Shown here: positions 1 to 11,500 of the stretch, in pieces
Position numbering within the stretch: the first letter of the stretch is position 1
Layout of the letters: each line of letters opens with the position of its first letter
NCBI RefSeq assembly: GCF_000744225.1
Contig: NZ_JQLN01000004.1
Coordinates: forward strand, 310,001-374,000
Reading direction: 5' to 3'
Origin: Kitasatospora mediocidica KCTC 9733
Lineage (GTDB): Bacteria > Actinomycetota > Actinomycetes > Streptomycetales > Streptomycetaceae
DNA: 64,000 bases
Notes under the pieces: generated by a model
Databases searched by the model: none
What the model saw: only the letters and a program-made list of their open reading frames with translations
Told to the model about the DNA's origin: nothing
Translations under genes and position numbers: made by a program

Positions 1-144
1 CACCTTGCCGCTCCCACCGTCCGCCGAGTCACTGCTCTTCACCGGCGAGGTGGTGGCGCAGGCACTGAGGGCCGCGAGTGCGGCGGCGACGACGACGGTC
101 GGCGCCAGTCGCGCGGCGGCCCGGCGGGGCTGGGGTGCGGGCAT
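1..144 (-). CDS. Putative lipoprotein, N-terminal part only (cut by window edge)
   Basis: Reading the minus strand from the ATG at 144-142 gives 48 codons that run off the left edge. The N-terminus is a classic lipoprotein signal: Arg-rich start (PRRAAARLAP), a hydrophobic stretch (TVVVAAALAAL) and a lipobox LSAC with the acylated Cys at residue 29. A Ser/Thr/Gly-rich linker follows, as is common in actinobacterial substrate-binding lipoproteins. A GAGGAG lies about 10 bases upstream of the start. The mature domain is outside the window, so no function can be named. It is divergent from the MFS gene. The lipoprotein reading is seen directly; membrane anchoring is inferred. Confidence 0.75.
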   Translation of the reverse strand, partial: MPAPQPRRAAARLAPTVVVAAALAALSACATTSPVKSSDSADGGSGKV

Positions 145-298
145 AGGTGGAGGCACTCCTCAGGACACGGCCCCGGCAGGAGGGGTCGACTCGGTGGGAC
201 GCCACTCAGACTATGTGGCAACGGTTTTCATCTCCAAGCCAGCTGACCTCCGAGATGACAATCATTACCAAACCTTGACCGATCGTCCGATGACGCAC

Positions 299-325
299 CA
301 GTGGGTTGCATTTCCAAACCCACTG
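299..325. promoter_or_regulatory. Inverted repeat upstream of the MFS exporter gene
   Basis: CAGTGGGTT and AACCCACTG form perfect 9-base arms around a 9-base spacer, ending 16 bases before the exporter start. Position and symmetry suit a repressor operator. No regulator gene is adjacent inside the window, so the binding protein is unknown. Confidence 0.35.
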
Positions 326-341
326 CCACTAGCGTGCCGCC

Positions 342-1823
342 ATGCATATAGTTGGACAATCAAACTCTGAAGCCCAGCAAACCAAGCCAGGCCGGCAAAC
401 CAAGCCAGCCCAGCAAGCCAAGCCAGGCCGCCAAGCCCAGCAGGCGCCACAGACGGCCGGGCGTCCGGTCTTCCTGGTGGTGGCCGCCGCCGTCTTCGTC
501 TCCAACCTCGATCTCTTCATCGTCAACGTCGCCCTCCCCGCGATGGGCCGGCACTTCCCAGGCAGCACCCTCGCCTCGCTCTCCTGGGTGCTCAACGGCT
601 ACGCGATCGTCTTCGCCGCCCTGCTCGTCCCCGCCGGACGGCTGGCCGACCGGATCGGCCACCGCACCGGATTCCTGGTGGGTCTGGCCCTGTTCACGCT
701 CTCCTCCGCGCTCTGCGCGCTGGCCCCCGGCGTCGGCGCGCTGGTCGCCGCCCGGCTGCTCCAGGCGGTCGGCGCGGCGCTGCTGATGCCGACCTCGTTG
801 GCCCTGCTGCTGGCCGCCACCGCACCCGAGCGCCGGGCCGGCGCCGTCCGGGCCTGGGCGTCGATCGGCGGGATCGCCGCCGGACTCGGACCGGTGGTCG
901 GCGGACTCCTGGTGGAGGCCGACTGGCGCTGGGTCTTCCTGGTCAACCTGCCCGTCGGCCTCGCCGCCCTGCTGGCCGGCCTGCGGGTGCTGCCGCGCAC
1001 CCCCAGGCCCGAGGCCGGTCCGCTGCCGGATCTCACCGGCGCCCTGCTGCTCACCGCCGCCATCGCCGCGCTGGCCGTCGGACTCGTCAAGTCCGATGCT
1101 TGGGGCTGGAGTTCGCCCCGGGTGATCGGCAGCCTGCTGGCCGCGGCGGCACTCACCGGCTGGTTCCTGCGACGCTCCGCCCGCCACCCGGCGCCGGTGG
1201 TCGAACTGCCGCTGCTGCGCGTCCCGGTCTTCGCCGCGGCCAACGCCACCGCGCTGCTCTTCACCGTCGCGTTCGCCGGCATGCTGCTCACCTCGGTGCT
1301 CTGGTGCCAGCAGGTCTGGGGCTACTCGGCGCTGCGCACCGGACTGGCCATCGCGCCCGGCCCACTGCTCGTCCCGCCGATCGCGCTGGCCGCCGGCCCG
1401 CTGCTGCGCCGGCTCGGCCACGGGCGGACGGCGGCGGCCGGGCTCGTCCTGTTCGCCGCCGGGATCGCCTGGTGGCTGCTGACCGTGCGGCCGGCACCCG
1501 GATACGCCGCCGAGCTGCTGCCCGGGATGCTGCTCACCGGCGCCGGAGTCGGCCTCACACTGCCCACGCTGATCGGCGCCGCGGCCGGTGCGCTGCCCCC
1601 CACCCGGTTCGCCACCGGATCGGCCGTCACCACGATGGCCCGTCAGATCGGCGCCGTAGTCGGGGTGGCCGTGGTGGTGAGCGTGCTCGGCACCCCGCAC
1701 GGAGCCCCGCAGGCCCTGGACGCGTTCCGGCACGGCTGGCTCGCGGTGCTGGTCGCCACGGCATCCGCGCTGGTCGCGGCCCTGCTGCTGGTCGCCGCGC
1801 AGCGCCGGGCCGGGCAACACTGA
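342..1823 (+). CDS. MFS drug-efflux-type transporter (DHA2/EmrB-QacA family)
   Basis: This 493-aa integral membrane protein probably exports a small hydrophobic compound by proton antiport. Its length and about 14 hydrophobic segments fit the DHA2 group. Residues 55-66 (NLDLFIVNVALP) match the first-helix signature. Residues 99-109 (GRLADRIGHRT) are the MFS motif A loop. A later GLGPVVGG stretch is the antiporter motif C. The ATG at 342 is the only plausible start, because the next in-frame starts would cut into helix 1, but no good ribosome site precedes it. The first 40 residues are an odd Gln/Lys/Pro/Ala repeat. The substrate is not predictable. Confidence 0.85.
   Translation: MHIVGQSNSEAQQTKPGRQTKPAQQAKPGRQAQQAPQTAGRPVFLVVAAAVFVSNLDLFIVNVALPAMGRHFPGSTLASLSWVLNGYAIVFAALLVPAGRLADRIGHRTGFLVGLALFTLSSALCALAPGVGALVAARLLQAVGAALLMPTSLALLLAATAPERRAGAVRAWASIGGIAAGLGPVVGGLLVEADWRWVFLVNLPVGLAALLAGLRVLPRTPRPEAGPLPDLTGALLLTAAIAALAVGLVKSDAWGWSSPRVIGSLLAAAALTGWFLRRSARHPAPVVELPLLRVPVFAAANATALLFTVAFAGMLLTSVLWCQQVWGYSALRTGLAIAPGPLLVPPIALAAGPLLRRLGHGRTAAAGLVLFAAGIAWWLLTVRPAPGYAAELLPGMLLTGAGVGLTLPTLIGAAAGALPPTRFATGSAVTTMARQIGAVVGVAVVVSVLGTPHGAPQALDAFRHGWLAVLVATASALVAALLLVAAQRRAGQH
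364..445 (+). repeat. Degenerate CAAGCCAG-type tandem repeat inside the MFS 5' end
   Basis: Variants of a CCAAGCCAGGCC/GGCAAACC unit follow one another and encode Q-T-K-P-G-R-Q-like repeats ahead of the first membrane helix. The unit is imperfect, so copy number may vary between strains. The encoded peptide would be a flexible cationic cytosolic tail. Confidence 0.5.
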
Positions 1824-1899
1824 CCCACTCCCGTGCCGCTAGGATCTCGGCTTCGTCGGGCCGGTACCGCACCGGTCAAGATCAAATGAGGAGCCGAGG

Positions 1900-2400
1900 A
1901 TGGAACAGCGTCAGATCTGGTGGGCAGCGGGTGTGGGCGGCGGTGCGCTGCTGGTGGGCGGCGTGCTGCTGGCCACCCTGCCCGGGCACAAGCCGGCGCC
2001 GCTGCCGGTGCGGGCCCGCCAGTACACCCAGGTGCGAGCCTGCCTGCTGACCGACCAGCAAGGGGTGACCGCGGCGGCGGACGCCCCGGTCTGGGCCGGC
2101 CTGCAGGACGGGTCGGCGGCCAGTCGGGCGCAGGTCTCCTCGCTGCCGGTGATCGGTCCGGCGACGGTCGCCAACGCGCAGTCGTACGCCAACACCCTGA
2201 TCCAGCAGAAGTGCTCGGTGGTCCTGGCCGCGGACCCGCTGCCCGGCCAGGCCCTGCGCGCGGTGGCGTCGGCCAACCCGAAGGTGCGCTTCGTCCTGGT
2301 CGACCACGGCGCCACGGCGGCCAACCTGACGGTGCTCGACCCGACCTCCGACGTGCGTGCCGAGGTGGCCCGGTCCGTGGCGGGCGCAAGCCCGTCCTAA
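1900..2400 (+). CDS. Small membrane-anchored BMP-like (substrate-binding-like) protein
   Basis: A 166-aa protein with an uncleaved-looking N-terminal membrane segment (about residues 8-26) and an exported remainder. The stretch from about residue 85 (VIGPATVANAQSYANTLIQQKCSVVLA, then PKVRFVLVDH) resembles the first lobe of basic-membrane-protein (BMP) family ABC binding proteins, where 'how old are the unseen copies, query the future' type loops bind nucleosides. It is about half the normal BMP length and lacks a lipobox, so it is either a degenerate binding protein or a structural relative. GAGG sits about 8 bases before the ATG. It is co-directional with the MFS gene but 76 bases apart. The family call is moderate. 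Confidence 0.6.
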   Translation: MEQRQIWWAAGVGGGALLVGGVLLATLPGHKPAPLPVRARQYTQVRACLLTDQQGVTAAADAPVWAGLQDGSAASRAQVSSLPVIGPATVANAQSYANTLIQQKCSVVLAADPLPGQALRAVASANPKVRFVLVDHGATAANLTVLDPTSDVRAEVARSVAGASPS

Positions 2401-2575
2401 TCGGGCATTTCCTTCCTTATCTTCTCTTTATAACCCCAGGTCAGAGGCGTTTCGCTTCACCGGAAGTGAATATTCCGCATCGATCGGCGAAAACCCGCTT
2501 CTCACCTTGCAGACGGAACGTCAGGGCTGCTGCGATGAGCTGATCCTTTCGTTTTGATCTTCTCTGGGGTGACCT

Positions 2576-5500
2576 ATGCCCGTTCCACCTGCCCGCCTGA
2601 CCCGACGCAGACGGGAGCGACGACGACGCGTCATACGCTCACTCGCGCTGCTCGTCGTCACCATGCTCAGCCTCATGCTGACGACCGAGCAGGCGATGGC
2701 GACCGGCGCCACGCTCCCGGCCTTCTCGCTCTCCCCCCTGCAGTCCTTCGTCTCCTCGCTGTTCGCCGGCAAGCCGTCCTGGAGCGGTGTGCCGCAGCAG
2801 CACACCGGCTCGGCGGCCGGGCACGGCCACACCGCCGCCGCCGCCCAGACCAAGGCCAACCGCGGCGCCGGCCACGCGCCCGGTGCCGGCAAGGGTGAGC
2901 TGCCCGAGGTCAAGCCGTACGCGCGCAACTTCAAGACCGGCGCCAGCGCCACCGCGGTCAAGGGCTACGACCCTGCGACCAGCAAGCGCAACGCGGCCAA
3001 GTCGACCGCGGACACCGACTACTTCGACAACGCCGACGGCACCTTCAGCCGCCGCGTCGCCCAGCAGAAGACCAACTTCCAGGACGCCTCGGGCGCCTGG
3101 CAGCCGGTGAACACCAACGTCGCCAAGGCCGGCGACGGACGCTTCCACGAGGCCGCCAACAACCTCAGCGTCGACTTCGCCCCGCAGGCCGCCGACGGCG
3201 CCCTCGCCAGCTTCGGCGTCGACCCCGCGCACGGCCTCTCCTACGGGCTCAAGGGCGCGGCGCAGGTCACCGGCACGGCCTCGGGCTCCACCGTGACGTA
3301 CGCCGGCGTGCTGCCGGACACCGACCTGATGGTGGCTCCGATCAGCGAGGGCCTCAAGGAGTCCGTGGTCCTGCACTCCGCGCAGGCCGCCAACTCCTGG
3401 GTCTTCCCGCTGAACCTCACCGGCCTGACGCCCTCGCTGAACACGGCCGGCGGCGTGGACCTCAAGGACAGCAGCGGCAAGGTCGTCGAGACGATCCCGG
3501 CCGCCTACGCCTACGACTCCAAGATCGCTCCGGTCTCCGGTGAGCGCGGTACCACGCACGACGTGACCTACCAGCTGATCACCGACGGCGGCAAGCCCGC
3601 CCTGCAGATGACCCTGAGCGCCGCCTGGCTGCACGACAAGGCCCGCAGCTTCCCGGTCACGGTGGACCCGTCCATCTGGGACTTCGTCAACACCACCTAC
3701 GCGGAGTCGGGCTCCGACACCCCGCAGGTCGACCACTCGATGGAGCAGACCATCAAGGTCGGCTCCTGGGACTCCGGCCCGCACTCGGCCAACTCCTTCG
3801 AGCAGGACTGGTACCACACCTTCGACGGCTCGGGCGTCTCGCTGGTCTCGGCGCACCTGTGGCTGTACGACATCTGGGCCTCCACCTGCACCCCGGAGAC
3901 CTTCAACGTCTCGCAGATCACCCAGCCCTGGACGCCCAGCAGCGTCACCAGCTACCCGGGCCCGAGCTTCGGCTCGCCGATCGGCACGCTGACCCCCACC
4001 GTCTCGAAGGCCTGCGTCAACAACTCGGGCAGCACGACCGGCGGCGACCAGCTGGTCGTCCCGCTCAACACCGCCGCCATGCAGAACCTGGCCAACGGGA
4101 CGACGCCGGACTACGGCCTGGCCATCTCCGCACCGACCAACGACAACCTGCACTGGAAGCAGTTCGGCTCGATGGCCGACCCGGGCGCCGCGCCGTACGT
4201 CGTCTACGACTACACCGGTAACGTCCCCCCGCAGGTCGAGGCCACCTACCCGCAGAACGGCAACACCACCGACACGCTGACGCCGCAGCTGCAGGCCTTC
4301 GCCGACGACTCGCAGGTCCTCAGCAGCGCCCTCAAGTACGACTTCCAGGTCTACGACGGCAGCAACAACAAGCTCGCCGACTCCGGCCTGGTCAGCGGCG
4401 GCGGCTGGACCGTCCCGTCCGGGACGCTCAAGTGGGGGCAGTCCTACTACTGGACCGTCCAGGCGAACAACGGGACGCAGTACTCCCCCGCCGCTCCCTA
4501 CTCCGAGCTCAGCGTCCAGGTGCCGCAGCCGGCCATCACCTCCTCGCTCTCCCAGAACGGGGACGCGAACGGCTTCGACCCGGCCACCGGCAACTTCACC
4601 AAGTCGGTCACCGACGCCGAGGTCAGCACCTCCGGTCCGAGCCTGGACGTGGTCCGCGACTACAACTCCCGTGACTACCGCACCAACGGCGCCTTCGGCT
4701 CCGGCTGGTCCAGCATCCTGGACGCCCGCGCCACCGAGCGCAAGGACGCCTCCGGCAACCTGACCGGCGTCGTGGTCACCTACCCGGACGGCTCGCAGGT
4801 CGGCTTCGGCAAGAGCGCGGACGGCACCTTCGCCGCACCGGCCGGCCGCTTCGCCACGCTGCGCGCCATCACCGGCGGCTACACCCTGACCGACAAGAAC
4901 GACACGGTCTACACCTTCACCCAGAGCCTGGGCACCGGCGCGTACGGCATCTACTCGGTCGCCGACGCCAACACCCGGGCGATCTACTTCTACTGGACGG
5001 CCGGCGAGGTCACCGGCATCGCCTCGGCCGTCTCCAACCGCTCGCTGCACTTCAACTGGTCGACCCCGACCGGCGCGGGCAGCCCGCACGTCTCCTCCGT
5101 CTACACCGACCCGGTGGTGGCGGGCAACTGGAGCACCGCGCTCACCTGGACCTACAGCTACACGGGCGACCAGCTGACCAAGCTCTGCTCGCCGACCGAC
5201 ACCACCAGCTGCAGCCAGTACAGCTACACCCCCGGCTCGCAGTTCCAGACCCAGGTGCTGGACGCCGGGGCCTCCTCGCTCTGGCCGCTCAACGAGACGT
5301 CCGGCGCGGCCAACGCGGCCAGCGCCGTGAACACCAACGAGGGCGCCGACAAGGCGACGTACAACACCGTCACGCTGGGCCAGGCCGGTCCGTTGGCCGG
5401 CAGCACCGCCACCGCGGCGGGCTTCAACGGCTCCTCCTCGTACATCGAGATACCCAAGAGCCTGGCCAGCAGCTCCAGCCAGTACACGATGTCGATGTGG

Positions 5501-8500
5501 TTCAAGACCACCTCGACCACGCCCGGTGTGCTGTTCTCCTACTCCACGCTGCCGCTGAGCAGCGGGACCACCGCCGCCCAGTTCACGCCGTCCATCTACC
5601 TGGACGCGCACGGGCGGATCAACGCCGAGTTCTGGAACACCTCCGGCGTCGCCCCGATCGTCTCGGGCGCGGTCAACGACGGCAACTGGCACCAGGTGGT
5701 GCTGGCGGGCGCCGGGTCCTCGCAGACCCTGTACCTCGACGGCAGCCAGGTCGGCCAGCCGCTGAGCGGCATGATCGGGCGCAGCGGCGGCTACACCAGC
5801 GCACTGCAGGGCCACACCTACATCGGCGCCGGCTTCCTCGGCGGCACCTGGCCCGACGAGCCGCACTACTCCACCACCATCAACACGGGGTACGCGACCT
5901 ACTTCAACGGCACCATCGCCCAGGTCGCCGCCTTCCCCAAGGGCCTGACCGCCACCCAGGTGGCCGCCCAGTACACGGCGGGCAAGCAGGCCGGCACGCT
6001 GCTGACCGGCATCACCCGTCCCTCGGGCAAGCAGTTCGCCACGGTCGGCTACGACACCAACACCGCCCAGGTCACCCAGGTGACCGACGAGAACGGCGGC
6101 GTCTGGCAGATCGGCAAGCCCTCGGTGGCCGGCTCCAGCCAGGTCTACCGCTCCGCCGTGATGGGCGCGGCCCCGGCCGGCTACTGGCGGCTCGGTGACA
6201 CCGCGGGGGCGTCCAACGCCTACGACGAGGTCAAGTACGGCACCGGCACCTACAACGCGGCGACCCTCGGCTCCGGCGGACCGTTCGCCGACGCCACGGC
6301 GGCCAAGTTCAACGGGAGCTCGTCCTACGTCCAGCTGCCGAGCACCGACACGGTGGGCACCGGGCCGAACTCGGTCGAGATGTGGTTCAACATGCCGGCC
6401 GGCAACACGGCGGGCGGTGTGCTCTTCGACTACGCGGGCGCGTCCCTGACCGGCGGCTCCCCGCGCGGCAACAGCTGGGTCCCGGCGCTGTACGTCGGCA
6501 CCGACGGCAAGCTGCACGGCAAGTTCTGGGACCAGTACACGACCGCCTGGCAGATCGTCACTCCCTCGACGGTCAACGACGGCAAGTGGCACCACGTGGT
6601 GCTCTCCGCCTCCGCCACCTCGCAGTCGATGTACCTGGACGGCAGCCTCACCGGCACCACGCTGGGCACCCGGACGGTCTCCCCCTCCACCTACGTGTAC
6701 GTGGGCGCGGGCGAGAGCAGCAGCTGGCCGAACGGACCGACCAACACCGAGGGCTACTTCCCCGGCTCGATCTCCGACGTCGCCTTCTACCGGGCGCAGC
6801 TGACCGCCGCCGACGCGGCCCAGCACTTCCAGGCGGGCCAGAACTCCGCGGGCCTTTCCCCGCTGGAGACGGTGAACGTCGTCGACCCCGGCGGTAAGAC
6901 GCTCGTCCACCAGTACGACCCGAACGCCGGCAACCACCAGGTGGCCGAGATCGACGGTGGCGGCAACAAGACGTCGTACGGCTACGACAGCGGCGGCTTC
7001 CTGCACACCACCACCGACCCCGACGGCGACGTGACCACCACGGGCCACGACGTGCGCGGCAACACGGTGTCCGTCACCGGCTGCCAGAACCAGGCGGCCG
7101 GCGTCTGCTCGACCAAGTACTACTCGTACTGGCCGGACGACACCACCGCCACGCTCACCACCGCCGACCCGCGCAACGACGTCCTGCTGACGGTCCGCGA
7201 CGGCCGGTCGTCCTCGGCGACCGACAACACGTACCTCACCAGCTACACCTACGACGCGTCCGGCAACAAGATCAGCACCACCACCCCGCCGGTGGCCGGC
7301 TTCCCCAACGGCCGTACCACCACGACCACCTACAGCGACGGAAGCGCCAACTTCCCCGCGACCGACACCGGTACCGTCCCGCTGGGCCTGCCGGTGAAGA
7401 CCACCTCGCCGGGCGGCGCGGTCAACTCGATCGCCTACCTGCACAGCGGTGACGTGGCCTCGACCACCGACCCCGCGGGTCTGAAGACCAGCTACACCTA
7501 CGACGGCCAGGGCCGACCGCTCACCAAGACGGTCGTCTCGGACACCTACCCGGCCGGTCTGACCACCGCTTACGCCTACGACGGCCTGAGCCAGGTGGTG
7601 AAGGAGACCAACCCGCCGATCACCGACCGGGTCACCGGGGCCATCCACTCCTCGGTGAGCAGCACGGTCTTCGACGCCGACGGCAACATCACCTCGCAGT
7701 CGGTCACCGACGCCACCGGCGGCGACTCGCCGCGCACCGAGAGCACCACCTACAACCAGTACGACCAGGTGGCCAGCCGCACCGACGCCAACGGCAACGC
7801 GGGCGCCGCCAACGGCGCGACCACCACGTCCACCTACGACAGCAGCGGCAACCTGCTGCAGGAGACCAACCCGGCCGGGGTCGTCACGGCCTACACCTAC
7901 GACTCCAACGGGCACCTGCTCACCCAGAGCGTGCTCGGCATCACCGGTGACCCGACCAACCCGACGGCCCCGGCCACCGTGGTCGAGTCCTCCCGCGCCT
8001 ACGACCCGGCCGGCCGACTGGCCTCGGTGACGGACGCGATGGGCAACACCACGGCGTACACCTACACCGACGACGGCCTGACCGCCACCGTCACCAAGAC
8101 CGACTCCAACGGCGCCAACCCCTTCGTCCTGCAGTCCGACCTGTACGACGCGGCCGGCAACCTCACCCAGCGCACCAGCTCCAACGGCGCCACGGTGACG
8201 CAGTACCAGGTGGACGCGGCCTCGCGGACCACCGGCACCACCATCGACCCGACCGGCGTCGACCGCACCACCTCGATGTCGTACACGCCCGACGACCTGA
8301 TCGCCACCAGCAACGAGCACGACTCCTCGGGCTGGGACCGCACCACGTCCTCCACCTACGACGGCGCCGGACGGACCCTGAGCCAGACCCTGTACGGGGA
8401 CGCCTCGGGCCACCCGAACGGCTGGTGGCCGCTGAGCCAGACCTCGGGCAGCACCGTCACCGACGCCACCGGCACCGGTAACACCGCGTCCGCCAACGGC

Positions 8501-11500
8501 CCGGTGACCTGGTCGAACAGCGCCGCCACGTTCAACGGCAGCGACTGGCTGGCCACCAACGGGCCGGTCATCAACACCGCCTCCTCGTACACCGTCTCGG
8601 CCTGGGCCAACCTCGCCGACACCAGCAGCGACCACACCATCGTGGCGCAGGGCGGCAAGAACACCGAGGCGTTCTACCTGCAGTACTCCAAGGCCCTGAA
8701 CACCTGGGCCTTCGTCTCCCCGAGCGCGGACGCCACCAGCGGGGTCAGTTACCCCGAGGCGGCCGGCACCAGCCCGGCGACGACCAACACGTGGACCCAC
8801 CTGGTCGGCGTGTACGACGGCTCGGCCGGCACCATGACGCTCTACGTCAACGGCACGGCCGCGGCCACCACCAGCAACGCCAGCGCGTGGAACGCGACCG
8901 GCCCGCTGAGCATCGGCAACGCCGTGCTCTCCGGCGGCGGCCAGCTCTACGGCACCGGCGACAGCGGCTCGGTGGCCAACGTCCAGGTCTACCAGCGGGC
9001 GCTGAGCGCCACCGAGGCGGCGGGGCTCTACAGCTCCGGGCGCGGCGGCGGCACGGTCGGCTCGTCCGGCCAGCAGACCACCAACTACACCTACGACCAG
9101 CGGGGTCTGACGACCTCGATGACCGACGCCAACGGCAACACCACCAACTACGTCAACGACGAGGCGGGCAACCGCACCATCACCTCCGCCCCGACGGTGT
9201 CGGTGGAGACCGCCGGCGGTACCCCCGCCCCGTCCCACCCGACCACCACCAGCGGGTTCAACACCTTCGGCGAGGAGGTGGAGCAGCTCGACCCGAACGG
9301 CAACGAGGTGACCCACACCTACGACGCCAACGGCGAGGAGACCTCCAGCACCGACCCGTCCTACACCCCGCCGGGCTCCAGCACCCCGATCACCGCGACC
9401 ACGACGCAGACGTACGACGCGCTCGGCGACGTGATCACCGCGACCCGGGCCGACGGCAAGTCCAGCAGCTACCTCTTCGACCAGCGCGGCGAGTTGGCGC
9501 AGGAGACCACCCCGGACGGCAACAAGACGCACTACACCTACGACACGAACGGCGACAAGCTCTCCGTCACCGACGCGTCCGGGGCCGTCCACCAGGCGAC
9601 CTACGACTACATGGGCCGCGAGATCACCTCCAGCACGCTGGAGCGCTACCCCACCGCACAGACCCTGACCGAGACCTCCTCCTACGCGGTGAGCTCGGGC
9701 AACCCCTACGGTGCCTTCCTCTCCTCGCAGACCTCTGCGGACGGGCGGACCACCAGCTACGGGTACAACCGTGCGGGCGACCTCGCCTCCACGACCGACC
9801 CGGCGGGCAACACCACCAGCTACGCCTATGACTTCATGGGCAACCGGCAGAAGACCACCGCCCCCGACGGCAGCATGACCGAGACGGACTACAACGCCTC
9901 GGGCCAGCCCGCCCTCACCAAGCAGTACTCCAGCGGTCCGCTGCCGTTCCTGCTGGCGCAGAGCTCGCAGACGTACGACGGTGTCGGCAACGTCCTGTCG
10001 AGCACCGACGCCCGCAACAACACCTCCACCTTCACCTACGACGCCACCGGCATGGTGACCAACGAGATCCAGCCGGTCTCGGCCACCTCGTCCATCACCA
10101 CCTCCTTCGGCTACGACGCCAAGGGTGAGCGGACCCGCTTCACCGACGGCCGCGGCAACTCCTGGAAGTACACCTACAACTCCTGGGGCAAGCCGGAGAG
10201 CTCCATCGCGCCGACCACCGCCACCTACACGGCGGCCTCGGACGGCACCACGGGCTACGTCTACGACCAGCTCGGCCGGCTCACCCAGGTGAACCAGCCC
10301 GGCGGCGTGGTCAACACCATGACCTACGACGTCTCGGGCAACCTGACCTCGCAGTCCGGCAGTGGAGCCGAGGCGGCCACGGCCACCCGCAACTTCACCT
10401 ACGACCCGCTGGGCCAGGTCCTCACCGCGCAGACCACGGCGGCCGGCACGGCGGGCCAGACCGGCTACCAGGCGGCCACCAGCGAGTCGTTCGGCTACGA
10501 CGACCGCGGTGACCTGCTCTCCGCGAGCGGCACGGCCGGCACCAGCTCGTTCGGCTACACCAAGGACGGACTGCTCGCCAGCCGCACCGACGCGGCCGGC
10601 ACCACCTCCTACACCTACGACAACGGCGGCCGACTGGCCACCATGAACGACCCGGCCACCGGGAACACCCTCACCTACGGGTACAACTCGCTGTCCCAGC
10701 CGACCTCGATCAGCTACGGCGCGAGCGGTCAGACCCGGGCGTTCAGCTACGACCCGATGCACCGCCTGACCGGTGACACCCTCACCTCCGGGTCCACCAC
10801 CCTGGCGTCCATCGCGTACGGCTACGACCAGGACAGCAACCTCGCCTCGAAGACCACCACCGGCGTCACCGGCGCCTCGGCCAACACCTACACCTACGAC
10901 TACGCCAACCGCCTCTCGTCCTGGAACAACGGGACGACCAACACCGCCTACTCCTACGACGCCTCGGGCAACCGCATCCAGGTCGGCTCGAACGTCTTCA
11001 CCTACGACGAGCGCGACCAGCTGACCTCGGACGGTACGCAGACCTACCGCTACTCCGCCCGCGGCACCATGACCGAGGACCGCACCGGCGGCACCCCCGC
11101 CGTCTACGCCTCGGACGCCTACGGCCAGCAGATCATCGCCGGCCAGGACACCTACACCCTGGACGCCTCGGGCCGCGTGATGACCTCGGTCGGCACCGGC
11201 GGCGGTGGCAACCGCACCTTCCAGTACACCGGCGGCGGCAATCAGCTCGCCTCGGACGGCACCAACACCTACACCTGGGACGCCGCAGGCGGCCTGGTCG
11301 GGACCAACACCCCCGGCGGCACCACCGCTACCGGCCACACCGTGATGACCGACCAGCACGACGACGTGGTCGGCCAGTTCGGCAGCGGCTCGACCGCGCT
11401 GACCGGCTCGCAGACGTACGACCCGCTGGGCAACGTCACCGCGACCGCCGGCCTCGTCGGCCAGCTCGGCTACCAGTCCGGCTGGACCGACTCGGCCAAC

